Source of the DNA: Candidatus Margulisiibacteriota bacterium
GTDB lineage: Bacteria; Margulisbacteria; Marinamargulisbacteria; UBA817
Length of the DNA stretch: 52,086 nt
Direction of reading: 5' to 3'
Assembly: GCA_016779165.1 (NCBI GenBank)
Contig: JADHOE010000005.1
Span: forward strand, 1-52,086
Part shown: in pieces, positions 1 to 7,901 of the stretch
Numbering within the stretch: the stretch's first letter is position 1
How the letters are laid out: each line of letters opens with the position of its first letter
Notes under the pieces: model-generated
What the model saw: only the letters and a program-made list of their open reading frames with translations
Told to the model about the DNA's origin: nothing
The model's database searches: none
Position numbers and translations under genes: made by a program

Positions 1-591
1 TTCGATATTGGAAATGTGCTTTTTGGGTACGACCCGCACTATATTTTAAACCAACTGTTGCCTGAAAATGCTCACCATCAACAATATTTGGACCACTTTA
101 TTCATGCTCAAGTGTGGCAGGACTTAGACCGTGGTACGGTGGATGAATCTGCGTTGGTGGACATGTTGGTGAACCGCATTGACGACCCCAATTTGGATGA
201 TAATTTGCATGTTATTCTTCAAAATTTTATTCATCATTTGCATTTAATTGAAGGGTCTAGGACGATTTTTTTGGCGCTAAATAAGACTTACCCCATGTAC
301 TTGCTGTCTAATTTTCAGGCGGTGCCGTTTTCAAAACTCCGAGAAATTCACCCATTCTTGTACATGGCGGATGGGGCCATTATATCGGCACACCATCAAC
401 TCATGAAGCCAGAACCAGCCATTTACCAAAAATTGCTAAAGAAATACCAGTTAGTGCCCAGCGAAACCGTGTTTATTGATGACTTGCCCGAAAACATTGC
501 CGCGGCCAAGGCCTTGGGAATGCATGGCATTGTGTTTCAATCCCCCGATGCCCTGGCCAATGAATTGGAACGTTTGGGGGTTGCCGTTTAA
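1..591 (+). CDS. HAD-superfamily phosphatase (subfamily IA, YihX-like), 5' partial
   Basis: The frame is open from base 1, so the true start lies outside the window. The visible part begins with FDIGNVLF, the HAD motif I of the D-x-G-N-V type. This holds the nucleophilic Asp but not the usual second Asp two residues on. Motif II is the Ser of LLSNF, motif III the Lys of MKPEPAIY, and motif IV is FIDDLPENIAAA followed by an Ala-rich helix, as in subfamily IA (YihX, haloacid-dehalogenase-like phosphatases). It probably hydrolyses a small phosphorylated metabolite in the cytoplasm; the substrate cannot be read from sequence. About 197 residues are visible, so only a few are missing. It converges on ispG. 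Confidence 0.85.
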   Translation, partial: FDIGNVLFGYDPHYILNQLLPENAHHQQYLDHFIHAQVWQDLDRGTVDESALVDMLVNRIDDPNLDDNLHVILQNFIHHLHLIEGSRTIFLALNKTYPMYLLSNFQAVPFSKLREIHPFLYMADGAIISAHHQLMKPEPAIYQKLLKKYQLVPSETVFIDDLPENIAAAKALGMHGIVFQSPDALANELERLGVAV

Positions 592-631
592 GGTGACAGC
601 GCTTGTGCCACATGCGGTAGTTTAGTGGCCC

Positions 632-1870
632 TTAACCTCGCCCAGCGCTAGTGTTTTTCGAAAACCGACGATCAATATAGTCGTCTAAAATCGCCATAAA
701 ATCTTGGGTAATGGTATCGCCCTTTAGGGTGGTTGCCAGTTTGCCATCAATGTAAACCGGGGCCGTTGGGTGTTCCCGAAGGCCAGGTAAGCTGATGCCA
801 ATGTTGGCGTATTTGCTTTCGCCAGGGCCATTCACCACGCACCCCATAACAGCAATTTTAAGCGATTCAACCCCCGGGTACTTGGGGCGCCATTCGTTGA
901 TTTTTTCGTCAATGCGTTGGTTGACATCTTGGGCCAAATGAATAAAATAGTCGGAATCGGTGCGTCCACAGCCGGGGCAACTGGTCACGCTGGGTTTAAA
1001 ATAACGAAAGCCCATGGTTTGAAGCAACTGGGTGCACACGTCAACCTCTCGGGAGCGTGGTTTGCCAGGTTCTGGGGTCAACGATACGCGTATGGTATCC
1101 CCAATCCCTTGCTGCAACAAAATGCCCAATGCCGCCGCTGAACACGTAATGCCCTTAATGCCGGTACCAGCTTCGGTTAAACCCAAATGAATGGGGCATG
1201 GAATCAAAGGTGCCAGGGTTTCGTAAGCCGATATCATGTCCTGTATTTCTGACATTTTGGCGCTCACCACCAAGTGGGTGTCGGGCAAGCCCAAGGCAAG
1301 GGCTGCATCCACACTGCGTTGGGCCGATTCAATCATGGTGTCAATCATAATGGCATTGAAGGGTTTCGGGGTGCTGCGTTTGGCGTTGGCGTCCATGTGA
1401 GCGTCAAGCAGTGATTGATCAATAGACCCCCAGTTCACCCCAATGCGTACTGGGCGATTGTTGTCGATGGCCACTTTGATCATGGTGGCAAAATTGTCGT
1501 CGCGTTTTTGGCCCTTGCCCACATTGCCGGGGTTAATTCGGTATTTCGCCAGTGCTTGGGCCGCCGCTGGGCATTTGGTTAACAATATGTGCCCATTGTA
1601 ATGAAAGTCCCCAACAATGGGTGTGTTGTAGCCGTCGTCTCGCAGTTGCTGAACAATATCCGGCACGGCGGTGGCGGCATCCATGTCGTTCACAGTAATG
1701 CGCACCAATTCGGACCCAGCATCCGCCAATAATTTGATTTGGGCCACAGTGTCGGCCACGTTTTGGGTGACTGTATTGGTCATTGATTGAATAACGATGG
1801 GGTGATTGGACCCCATCATCACACCACCGATAGTAACTGTGGGTGTTTTTCGCCGTTGAATCTGCTTCAT
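632..1870 (-). CDS. ispG: 4-hydroxy-3-methylbut-2-enyl diphosphate synthase (IspG/GcpE)
   Basis: IspG reductively converts methylerythritol cyclodiphosphate to HMBPP in the non-mevalonate (MEP) isoprenoid pathway, using a [4Fe-4S] cluster. The 412-residue length fits the compact bacterial form (TIM barrel plus C-terminal ferrodoxin-like domain). The N-terminus has TPTVTIGGVMMGSNHPIVIQ and SMTNT. The C-terminal domain carries the cluster motif SCPGCGRTDSD (Cys near residues 297 and 300) and MGCVVNGPGESKYANIG (third Cys near 343, followed by the conserved NGPGE). The start codon overlaps the sfsA stop as ATGA, so the two are probably cotranscribed and translationally coupled. No other MEP gene is in the window. 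Confidence 0.97.
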   Translation of the reverse strand: MKQIQRRKTPTVTIGGVMMGSNHPIVIQSMTNTVTQNVADTVAQIKLLADAGSELVRITVNDMDAATAVPDIVQQLRDDGYNTPIVGDFHYNGHILLTKCPAAAQALAKYRINPGNVGKGQKRDDNFATMIKVAIDNNRPVRIGVNWGSIDQSLLDAHMDANAKRSTPKPFNAIMIDTMIESAQRSVDAALALGLPDTHLVVSAKMSEIQDMISAYETLAPLIPCPIHLGLTEAGTGIKGITCSAAALGILLQQGIGDTIRVSLTPEPGKPRSREVDVCTQLLQTMGFRYFKPSVTSCPGCGRTDSDYFIHLAQDVNQRIDEKINEWRPKYPGVESLKIAVMGCVVNGPGESKYANIGISLPGLREHPTAPVYIDGKLATTLKGDTITQDFMAILDDYIDRRFSKNTSAGRG

Positions 1871-2601
1871 GGTGCTTGTATTGTAGCATGCATTGCATGG
1901 GCAACCAACGGCTTTTGCGTCAGCATAAACTGCCCCAAATCATTGAGTGTAAGGGGCAATACCTCGACCCTTACCCCAGCTGATTTGGCATGTTCAACGG
2001 CCGTGGCATAGGCAGGGTCAATGTGTGCGGCCGCTTCAACTTCGGTGGCATCGCCGCGTTGTAGCACATACAATACCACCGCATCATGCCCGCTTTGGCA
2101 CAATTCAGCCAGCTGATTCACATGCTTCGTGGCGCGTGCCGATACAGCGTCAGGGAACAGCCCCATGCCGTTGGCCACGTAGCTCACGGATTTGACTTCA
2201 ACGAAGGTATGCTTGGTGGCACTGGTGTGCAAAAAATCAATGCGGCTTCCTTGTGCATGGGGGACTTCCGATTGCCATTGCGATTTGCAAAGGGATGGAA
2301 ACACCACCCCGCATTCAATGGCCGAGGATGCAATGGCGTTTGCAATGCCAGGGTTGACCCCCACCCAGCACTGACCATTGTGCAACATGTCCAGCCGGTA
2401 TGGGTACTTTCGTTTGCCCATGCCTAAGTGCGTCAATCGAACACGGCTGCCTGGGGCTGAACAGGTTAACATTCGGCCAGGGTTGGGGCAATGGGCCACA
2501 ACGGTTTCTCCCGAGTCCAATTGAACATCGGCTAAAAATCGTTTGTATCGGCGAATCAATGTCCCAAACGCATGATCGTTTGGCAATTTAAGGATGATCA
2601 T
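1867..2601 (-). CDS. sfsA: SfsA family protein (sugar fermentation stimulation protein, nuclease-like)
   Basis: This is SfsA: residues near the start read LIRRYKRFLADVQL and then VAHCPNPGRM, with EVKSVSY and FPDAVSARATKHVNQL in the second half. The E-V-K and D-A motifs resemble a PD-(D/E)xK nuclease core, and SfsA is described as a DNA-binding or nuclease-like protein of uncertain cellular role. The frame extends upstream to 2637. I chose the third Met (ATG at 2599-2601), which gives 244 aa: homologues start close to this point, and a TATAGT box sits exactly 6 nt upstream. The Met two codons earlier (2607) lies inside that spacing. The gene is first in an operon with ispG (4-base ATGA overlap). 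Confidence 0.93.
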   Translation of the reverse strand: MIILKLPNDHAFGTLIRRYKRFLADVQLDSGETVVAHCPNPGRMLTCSAPGSRVRLTHLGMGKRKYPYRLDMLHNGQCWVGVNPGIANAIASSAIECGVVFPSLCKSQWQSEVPHAQGSRIDFLHTSATKHTFVEVKSVSYVANGMGLFPDAVSARATKHVNQLAELCQSGHDAVVLYVLQRGDATEVEAAAHIDPAYATAVEHAKSAGVRVEVLPLTLNDLGQFMLTQKPLVAHAMHATIQAP

Positions 2602-2607
2602 GTGCAT

Positions 2608-2613
2608 ACTATA
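2608..2613 (-). promoter_or_regulatory. -10 box TATAGT of sfsA, 6 nt from start (leaderless)
   Basis: On the minus strand TATAGT is followed by ATGCAC and then the chosen ATG of sfsA. Transcription starting about 7 nt after the box would begin at the start codon itself. No Shine-Dalgarno sequence precedes this ATG. The same spacing recurs at five other gene starts in the window. Confidence 0.5.
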
Positions 2614-2675
2614 TATGGTTTCAAACCATGATGCCAACCCATGGGTGAATAGGTAATTGCAATGATTAAATCGCC

Positions 2676-2704
2676 TTGGGAATTAAAAAAAACATCGATA
2701 AGAT
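2676..2704 (+). promoter_or_regulatory. Promoter of the FAD oxidoreductase (TTGGGA-N17-TAAGAT), leaderless spacing
   Basis: TTGGGA at 2676-2681, a 17-nt spacer and TAAGAT at 2699-2704. The ATG follows after exactly 6 nt (TCAATA), with no Shine-Dalgarno. Confidence 0.5.
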
Positions 2705-2710
2705 TCAATA

Positions 2711-3862
2711 ATGACCAATGAAGTTGCAATCATAGGTGGTGGTTGTGCCGGGCTTGCCTGTGCCATTCGATTAAAGGAACGCAATATTCCATTTAAATTG
2801 TTTGAGGCAAGCAGTAAGCTTGGTGGTCGCGTTAGTTCCGAGGTGACGGGGGATTTTATGATTGATAAGGGGTTTCAGGTGTTGTTGCCTCATTACAAAA
2901 CAGCCAAAAAGTTGTTGGATTATAAAGCGCTTGACTTGTGCAAATACCCAAAGGGGGCTAGCATATTAACCCCAAATGGAACGCAGTGGTTTGGTCTTCA
3001 ATTACCGCCTCATTTAAAAGCAGGCGAAAAACTTAAGCCAACGTATCGAGATTACATGCAGCTGGGGCTTGATGTCATGTGTGGGGCATTTCCGCCAAAA
3101 AAGCCCAGTGGTGCAACGGTGGATCATTTTTTGGCCAATTATTCCACCCATTTTGCCAATCAATTTTTAATTCCATTTTTTCGTGGGGTGTTTCTCGATC
3201 CCAATTGTGAAAAAAGTTCCAATCAATTTCAATATTACTTGCATGCCTTTTTAAGGGGTGGGGCGGCCATTCCCGCCAAGGGCATGGCCACTATTCCCTT
3301 GCAGTTGGCCAGCCAACTGCCAGACCATTCCATTGAATATAAGTCAACAGTGACCGCCATTCACAACAATACCGTTACGGTGAATGCCAATGTGCATTCC
3401 TTCAAACACATTGTGCTTGCTACTGATTTGTCGAATGCGCATCGGCTGTTGAATCAACCCTTGCCTAAAACCCCATGGTTGGGGGTGCATAATGTGATAT
3501 TTTCCAAAAAAGGCAACACCCAGTTGGCCCCACTAACCTTGGTTGCCCGACCGTCAATTATTTCTCATATCAATGTTCCTACCTTGGTATCTAAATCATT
3601 GGGCCCTATCGGCACGCATGTTGTGAATGTGAGCTTGTTTGATCATCACGACCCTGCAGATGTGCAGAGGGAGTTGGTTGCACTCACCAATGAGTCTGAT
3701 TGGGAATTTTTGCATGCCAATGCCATTCAAAATGCACTGCCAAAATACCAGTTAACCCCCATAATCACACCAAATGTTTCCATTTGTGGGGACTGGATGT
3801 CAACCATTCAATCGATCGAGGGGGCCTTGCATTCTGGTTACAACGTCCCCTTACCGTTTTAA
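2711..3862 (+). CDS. FAD-dependent oxidoreductase of the amine oxidase / phytoene desaturase type
   Basis: The 383-residue protein opens with a Rossmann dinucleotide-binding motif, VAIIGGGCAGLACAIRL. It continues with FEASSKLGGRVSSE, the second FAD-contacting segment of flavin amine oxidases, protoporphyrinogen oxidases and carotenoid desaturases. The C-terminus has ICGDWMSTIQSIEGALHSGY, the conserved end motif in which Gly-Asp contacts FAD and SIEGALxSG caps the fold. I see no signal peptide or membrane segment, so a cytoplasmic flavoenzyme is likely. The substrate is unknown. It has its own promoter with leaderless spacing. Its last 12 bases overlap the end of the convergent sodC. Confidence 0.85.
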   Translation: MTNEVAIIGGGCAGLACAIRLKERNIPFKLFEASSKLGGRVSSEVTGDFMIDKGFQVLLPHYKTAKKLLDYKALDLCKYPKGASILTPNGTQWFGLQLPPHLKAGEKLKPTYRDYMQLGLDVMCGAFPPKKPSGATVDHFLANYSTHFANQFLIPFFRGVFLDPNCEKSSNQFQYYLHAFLRGGAAIPAKGMATIPLQLASQLPDHSIEYKSTVTAIHNNTVTVNANVHSFKHIVLATDLSNAHRLLNQPLPKTPWLGVHNVIFSKKGNTQLAPLTLVARPSIISHINVPTLVSKSLGPIGTHVVNVSLFDHHDPADVQRELVALTNESDWEFLHANAIQNALPKYQLTPIITPNVSICGDWMSTIQSIEGALHSGYNVPLPF

Positions 3863-4417
3863 GGTTTTTGGCTTTGCAATGCCAATCACGCCCATGCCAA
3901 TGCGGGGTCCGGCATTGCCTGCGGGCTGTTCACCGGTGTCAGGGTTGGCATGAACCACCACGCTTCGGCCAATAATGGGGTTTCTAACCCCAGCAATGGT
4001 AATGGTGGTGTCGAGCATTTTAAACAAGGCGTCTCCGTTATCATTCGCGGTTATATTGCCGAACGATCCGGCATGTCGGTTGGGGTTGGGGGGCAACCCA
4101 TGGCGGTGTTTTTCGGGGTTATAGTGGCCCCCAGCACTTTTTCCGGATTCTTGATCTGACACATTGCCAAATTCATGCACGTGCACCCCATGGTCTTGAT
4201 TGGGCGTTAGCCCTGATAACACGGCATTGACCAATACCCCATTGGGGGTTTGTACAAAATAAAAGGTGCCGGATACGCTGTTCCCTTTTGTTGGTGCAAT
4301 AACCGCAATGGCTTCGTGGTATTCATTTGCATGGCGAGCCAATGTGCTGGTGTGGTCCGCGCAAAAAACCAGGGGGTGAATTGCCATTAATATTGGAAGT
4401 AAATATCGAATAATCAT
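3851..4417 (-). CDS. sodC: Cu/Zn superoxide dismutase family protein with an altered zinc site
   Basis: 188 aa with an N-terminal signal peptide (hydrophobic LLPILMAIHPLVFCA), so exported to the periplasm. Aligned to human SOD1, the copper ligands are kept: His79 and His81 (HVHEFG), bridging His98 (GGHYNP) and His156 (VVVHANPD). Zinc ligands His106 and His115 are also kept. The fourth zinc ligand, Asp83 of SOD1, is Ser118 here (RHAGSFGN). The two disulfide cysteines are Gly92 and Met175, so no conserved intramolecular disulfide can form. The active-site Arg is present as Arg172 (GNAGPRIG). It probably dismutates superoxide or binds copper; activity is uncertain given the zinc-site change. It is transcribed alone from a leaderless-type promoter. 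Confidence 0.93.
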   Translation of the reverse strand: MIIRYLLPILMAIHPLVFCADHTSTLARHANEYHEAIAVIAPTKGNSVSGTFYFVQTPNGVLVNAVLSGLTPNQDHGVHVHEFGNVSDQESGKSAGGHYNPEKHRHGLPPNPNRHAGSFGNITANDNGDALFKMLDTTITIAGVRNPIIGRSVVVHANPDTGEQPAGNAGPRIGMGVIGIAKPKTLKR

Positions 4418-4423
4418 GCTTGC

Positions 4424-4432
4424 ATTGTACCA
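4424..4432 (-). promoter_or_regulatory. Extended -10 (TGG-TACAAT) of sodC, 6 nt from ATG
   Basis: Minus strand: TGG, TACAAT, then GCAAGC and the ATG of sodC. The TGn extension may compensate for the lack of a recognisable -35. There is no Shine-Dalgarno, and the predicted transcript begins at the start codon. Confidence 0.55.
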
Positions 4433-4496
4433 TAGTTTCTTTTAACAGAAGTATTCCAAAATTGGGCTAATAATACATGTTTAGTGGATAAAAAAA

Positions 4497-7400
4497 ATGG
4501 GCATAAACCAATGTATCATGAATTTGTGTAATCACGTGGTTTATCGATGGTGTGTGGGAGTCGTTTTGCTGGTATTTTCGTTGGCAATGCATGCCTATAT
4601 TCCCCCAGAAATAGAGTTGATGGCGGTATTCGACATTGATGAGTATGCCGTGTCTGGCAATCAAACGGTTCATTTGGATTTGTTTTATTCCGACAACCTA
4701 GAGGTCCCATTTTACGAAGAAGTGCTTCGAAATGTGCCATTTGATAACGGGGTTGCGTCATTAATTATCGGCAAAAATGGCGAGTTGTTTAACCATTATT
4801 TTGATCGCCCAGATATTGTTGTGAGCATTAGTGTGCGTCAGCAAAACATTAAATTTCCCATGAATAGTGTGCCATATTCTATTCGAAGCAAAGAATCAAA
4901 CAAAGCACGTCGCGTGGATAACGAAGCCATTGTAAAGTTTTTAGAATCAGAACGCCGGGTGGGGGTGTTAACACAGGCGCCAGAGCTCACATTGGATGTC
5001 AATGGCCCGGTGATTTTGGGGATACATCGGCCCAGTGACGAGGAAAAAAATGGGGTGATGATGTTCAATAGCAATCAGAATCAATTTATGGGGTACAGAA
5101 ATGGTTGGCATTCCATGTCATGGATGCCAGACCCTGAAGATGCAAGTAAATGGGCACGCCTGGAGACGGCCATTCAATCGCCTTTGCCTGTGGGCATTGG
5201 GCGGGCGCCAAACTCGGTGGCCTTATCGGTGTCCAATAATGTTCGCTTTGATTCTGGCCTGCATGTTGATGAGGATATTTATTTGTATGGGGAGGCACGG
5301 TTATCCAGTGGCCATGGGTTTCACCCCAATGGTGATTTGTCAGCTGCATCGGTGATAATGCCCAGTGGAAATTCGTGGGATTCCAATGGGAATCTTATGT
5401 TTTCTGGCATTTTATATGCAGAGGCGGGGCCCAATTTGGTTGGGCTGCACCAGTTTTCAGATGGAGTGTTTAAATCGGAACATTTGAATCAAAACATCAT
5501 TCAAGAATCCCATATTCAGAACCAACAAATTCAACATTTTCATTTAAGTGATGGCAGTGTGGCCACAACAAACATGGCCCCGCAGCAGGTGTCTGCTGTG
5601 TATATTGCCGATGCAGCCATTGCTAGCCGGCACATAGACGACGGTGCTATTCAAACCCATCACATGAAAAAAAATATGATTGCGTCTGAAAATGTGCGTG
5701 GGTATGTGTTTTTGCAGAAAAAATTTGCACCAAAATCTGTGCTGTCTCGGCATGTGGTCGATGGGCAAATCACCAGTGATAAAATTAAATCCAAACACAT
5801 TATCACCGATCACTTCATTGAATCAGCGTTTGTTGATACCCAGCATATTATCGATGGCAGTGTTGTTGGTGATCATGTGCCATTGGCAGGGCTGCCCGTC
5901 GGGGCATTTCATGGGGTGCTCCCATTGCGTCTTGGCGGCACTGGCCAATCCAGCATATCGCCTTATGGGGTGCTGTTGTCTAGCCCTCAGGGGCAATACC
6001 TAAGTGAACCCAACTTTTTTTCGGTGGATGACGGGCATGTTGGCATGGGTGGTTTACCGTCATCATTAGCAACCCTTCGTATTGCATCCAATCAAAACAC
6101 ACAACTCGGCATGGTGTCTGATATTGATTCAGTGTCTGTTGTTTTTAAAACCCCCAGCACGCAATGGCAGTTTCAACTGACGGATTCAGGTAGGTTTGAA
6201 TTGCGTCACAATGATACTGCAATTATGGTGATTTCAGAATACAATCGCGTTGGGCTTGGCGTATCAAATCCGACCGAGAAACTTGCATTGAATGGCCCGA
6301 TGATTCTTGGGGAATCCGTGGCCACTGACTGTGTGCCAGGGTCCATTAAATACAGTGGCGGCCAATTTTCATTGTGCTTTAATAACCAAAACTGGTCGCA
6401 GGTGTCGCCTTCAGGCATTGCCAGAAGATCATTGCTGAAGGATCAACTGGCGAATTCGCATCGTTCATCGGTTGTTTTTGCTAAAGGTAGCCGTATCATT
6501 GGGGATTCACTGTGGGTGGATTCGGCCAATGACGCGACCATTGTGGGGCAGATGTTATCGGTTGCAGGGGGTGAGTCATCGTCAATTTCTGGGAGCAATG
6601 CCATGGCCTTTGAGGTGTCAAATGCCAATGCAATGGTTGGTGGATCGTCGGTGGCATTGGTTCAGGGGGCACGCATTCAGGCCATGGGATCTCGATTGGC
6701 AGATGTGACCATGGTTCATGCCACGGTTGATGCATCGTTGGGGCACGCATTGTCAGCCACCAATCTTCATGCCAACCATGCCCAGGTGGTTGGTGTGTCT
6801 GAATCGACGATTGATGCGAATCATTCTACAGTGGCGTTTGTTGATGGATCAGTCATTCAGTCAGACCTCGCCCATGTTCGTATGGTGCAAGCATCAACCA
6901 TTTTGGCCTCATCAAGCCAGGTGGTAGGCATTGAATCCAGCGATATCCATGCAAGGGCATCGGATGTCATTGGGGTAAATCATTCAGAGATTCATGTTGA
7001 TGATTCAACAATATCCCACGTTGGTGAGTCCCGAATTAAGGGCAAGGGCCATGTTGTGTTTGGCGGTAAGCATCATGATATTGTTGGCGACGAGCATGTG
7101 GCCGTATCTGGGGATGAGCACTCGGGGGCTGGGCACCGTGTTGTCGCCATTGGGTCGCATACGCAATCCAACCACAACGATACGGTCCTGTTAAATGCGT
7201 CTCAGCGCCCACTTCGTTCCGATCGAAATGGCCAATTAAAAATTCAAGCCGATGGTGGTATCCAATTTAAGTTTCGAGATGACTTCGTATTGTCCATGGC
7301 CGATGGCAGTGTGGGGTGGGCCAATGTGAGTGATGCCAATTTGAAAACAATTAAAGGGGGAGTGGACCTTCGTGATATTTTAAAAAAAATCAGCGATTTG

Positions 7401-7901
7401 CCCCTGCATTATTGGACATACAAAGCTCAAAAAGATGTGATGCATATTGGCCCAACGGCACAAGACTTCCATCGAATTTTTCAATTTGGGAATTCGGATA
7501 AAGTGATTCATTCCATTGACTCTGATGGGGTGCTGTTGGCATCGGTTAAAGGGTTAAATAAGGTGTTGGATGACTTAAGTAATGCCTTGTCCGAACAACA
7601 AAGCGCCCTGGGCGTGGCCAATGCATCGGCAACCACAACCGTTGCTACCATAGATAATTATCGCCAGCGCATTGCTCAACTCGAGGCCAACATACACGTT
7701 AATACGCGATTGCTTAAGCAATTTGAGTCGGACCATAACGATCAAAATAACATGATCAACTACATTACTAATGCCATTCGCATGCAATGGTGGCAACGGG
7801 TGTGCAATCGGTTGTTAGAACCCAGTTCGTTGGGGGGAATTGTTTTGGTGGGGGTCTCACTTGGTGCGGTGCTTGGTATCCGTTGGAGGCGATTTCAATG
7901 A
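4497..7901 (+). CDS. Secreted fibre-like protein with C-terminal S74 self-cleaving chaperone domain and membrane anchor (paralogue 1)
   Basis: 1134 aa. Layout: signal peptide (GVVLLVFSLAMHA; the Met at 4518 is an alternative start); an N-terminal beta domain ending PMNSVPYSIRSK, as in many tail-fibre-like bacterial surface proteins; segments of the type VNGPVILG and WHSMSW; a stretch of IxDGxI-xxHI repeats (residues about 320-470); GGTGQ at 480; a beta-roll-like region of short V-x-x-S-x-I repeats (about 640-880). The Peptidase S74 / intramolecular chaperone domain starts at Ser945 (VSDANLK, catalytic dyad Ser945-Lys950) and includes HIGPTAQDF. A coiled coil is followed by a hydrophobic segment GGIVLVGVSLGAVLGI and basic RWRRF at the very end. 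S74 domains trimerise fibres and then cut themselves off. The function of this fibre is unknown. Its stop overlaps the next start (ATGA). Confidence 0.85.
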   Translation: MGINQCIMNLCNHVVYRWCVGVVLLVFSLAMHAYIPPEIELMAVFDIDEYAVSGNQTVHLDLFYSDNLEVPFYEEVLRNVPFDNGVASLIIGKNGELFNHYFDRPDIVVSISVRQQNIKFPMNSVPYSIRSKESNKARRVDNEAIVKFLESERRVGVLTQAPELTLDVNGPVILGIHRPSDEEKNGVMMFNSNQNQFMGYRNGWHSMSWMPDPEDASKWARLETAIQSPLPVGIGRAPNSVALSVSNNVRFDSGLHVDEDIYLYGEARLSSGHGFHPNGDLSAASVIMPSGNSWDSNGNLMFSGILYAEAGPNLVGLHQFSDGVFKSEHLNQNIIQESHIQNQQIQHFHLSDGSVATTNMAPQQVSAVYIADAAIASRHIDDGAIQTHHMKKNMIASENVRGYVFLQKKFAPKSVLSRHVVDGQITSDKIKSKHIITDHFIESAFVDTQHIIDGSVVGDHVPLAGLPVGAFHGVLPLRLGGTGQSSISPYGVLLSSPQGQYLSEPNFFSVDDGHVGMGGLPSSLATLRIASNQNTQLGMVSDIDSVSVVFKTPSTQWQFQLTDSGRFELRHNDTAIMVISEYNRVGLGVSNPTEKLALNGPMILGESVATDCVPGSIKYSGGQFSLCFNNQNWSQVSPSGIARRSLLKDQLANSHRSSVVFAKGSRIIGDSLWVDSANDATIVGQMLSVAGGESSSISGSNAMAFEVSNANAMVGGSSVALVQGARIQAMGSRLADVTMVHATVDASLGHALSATNLHANHAQVVGVSESTIDANHSTVAFVDGSVIQSDLAHVRMVQASTILASSSQVVGIESSDIHARASDVIGVNHSEIHVDDSTISHVGESRIKGKGHVVFGGKHHDIVGDEHVAVSGDEHSGAGHRVVAIGSHTQSNHNDTVLLNASQRPLRSDRNGQLKIQADGGIQFKFRDDFVLSMADGSVGWANVSDANLKTIKGGVDLRDILKKISDLPLHYWTYKAQKDVMHIGPTAQDFHRIFQFGNSDKVIHSIDSDGVLLASVKGLNKVLDDLSNALSEQQSALGVANASATTTVATIDNYRQRIAQLEANIHVNTRLLKQFESDHNDQNNMINYITNAIRMQWWQRVCNRLLEPSSLGGIVLVGVSLGAVLGIRWRRFQ

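Noticed and set aside
7787-7897. Upstream extension of fibre paralogue 2
   Set aside because: It would overlap the end of paralogue 1 by 115 bases. ATG 7898 overlaps as ATGA and is directly followed by a signal peptide.
7821-7901. Full claim of an exosortase-sorted protein
   Set aside because: Only one of three paralogues has the PEP-like motif and no exosortase is visible in the window. Kept as a low-weight finding only.
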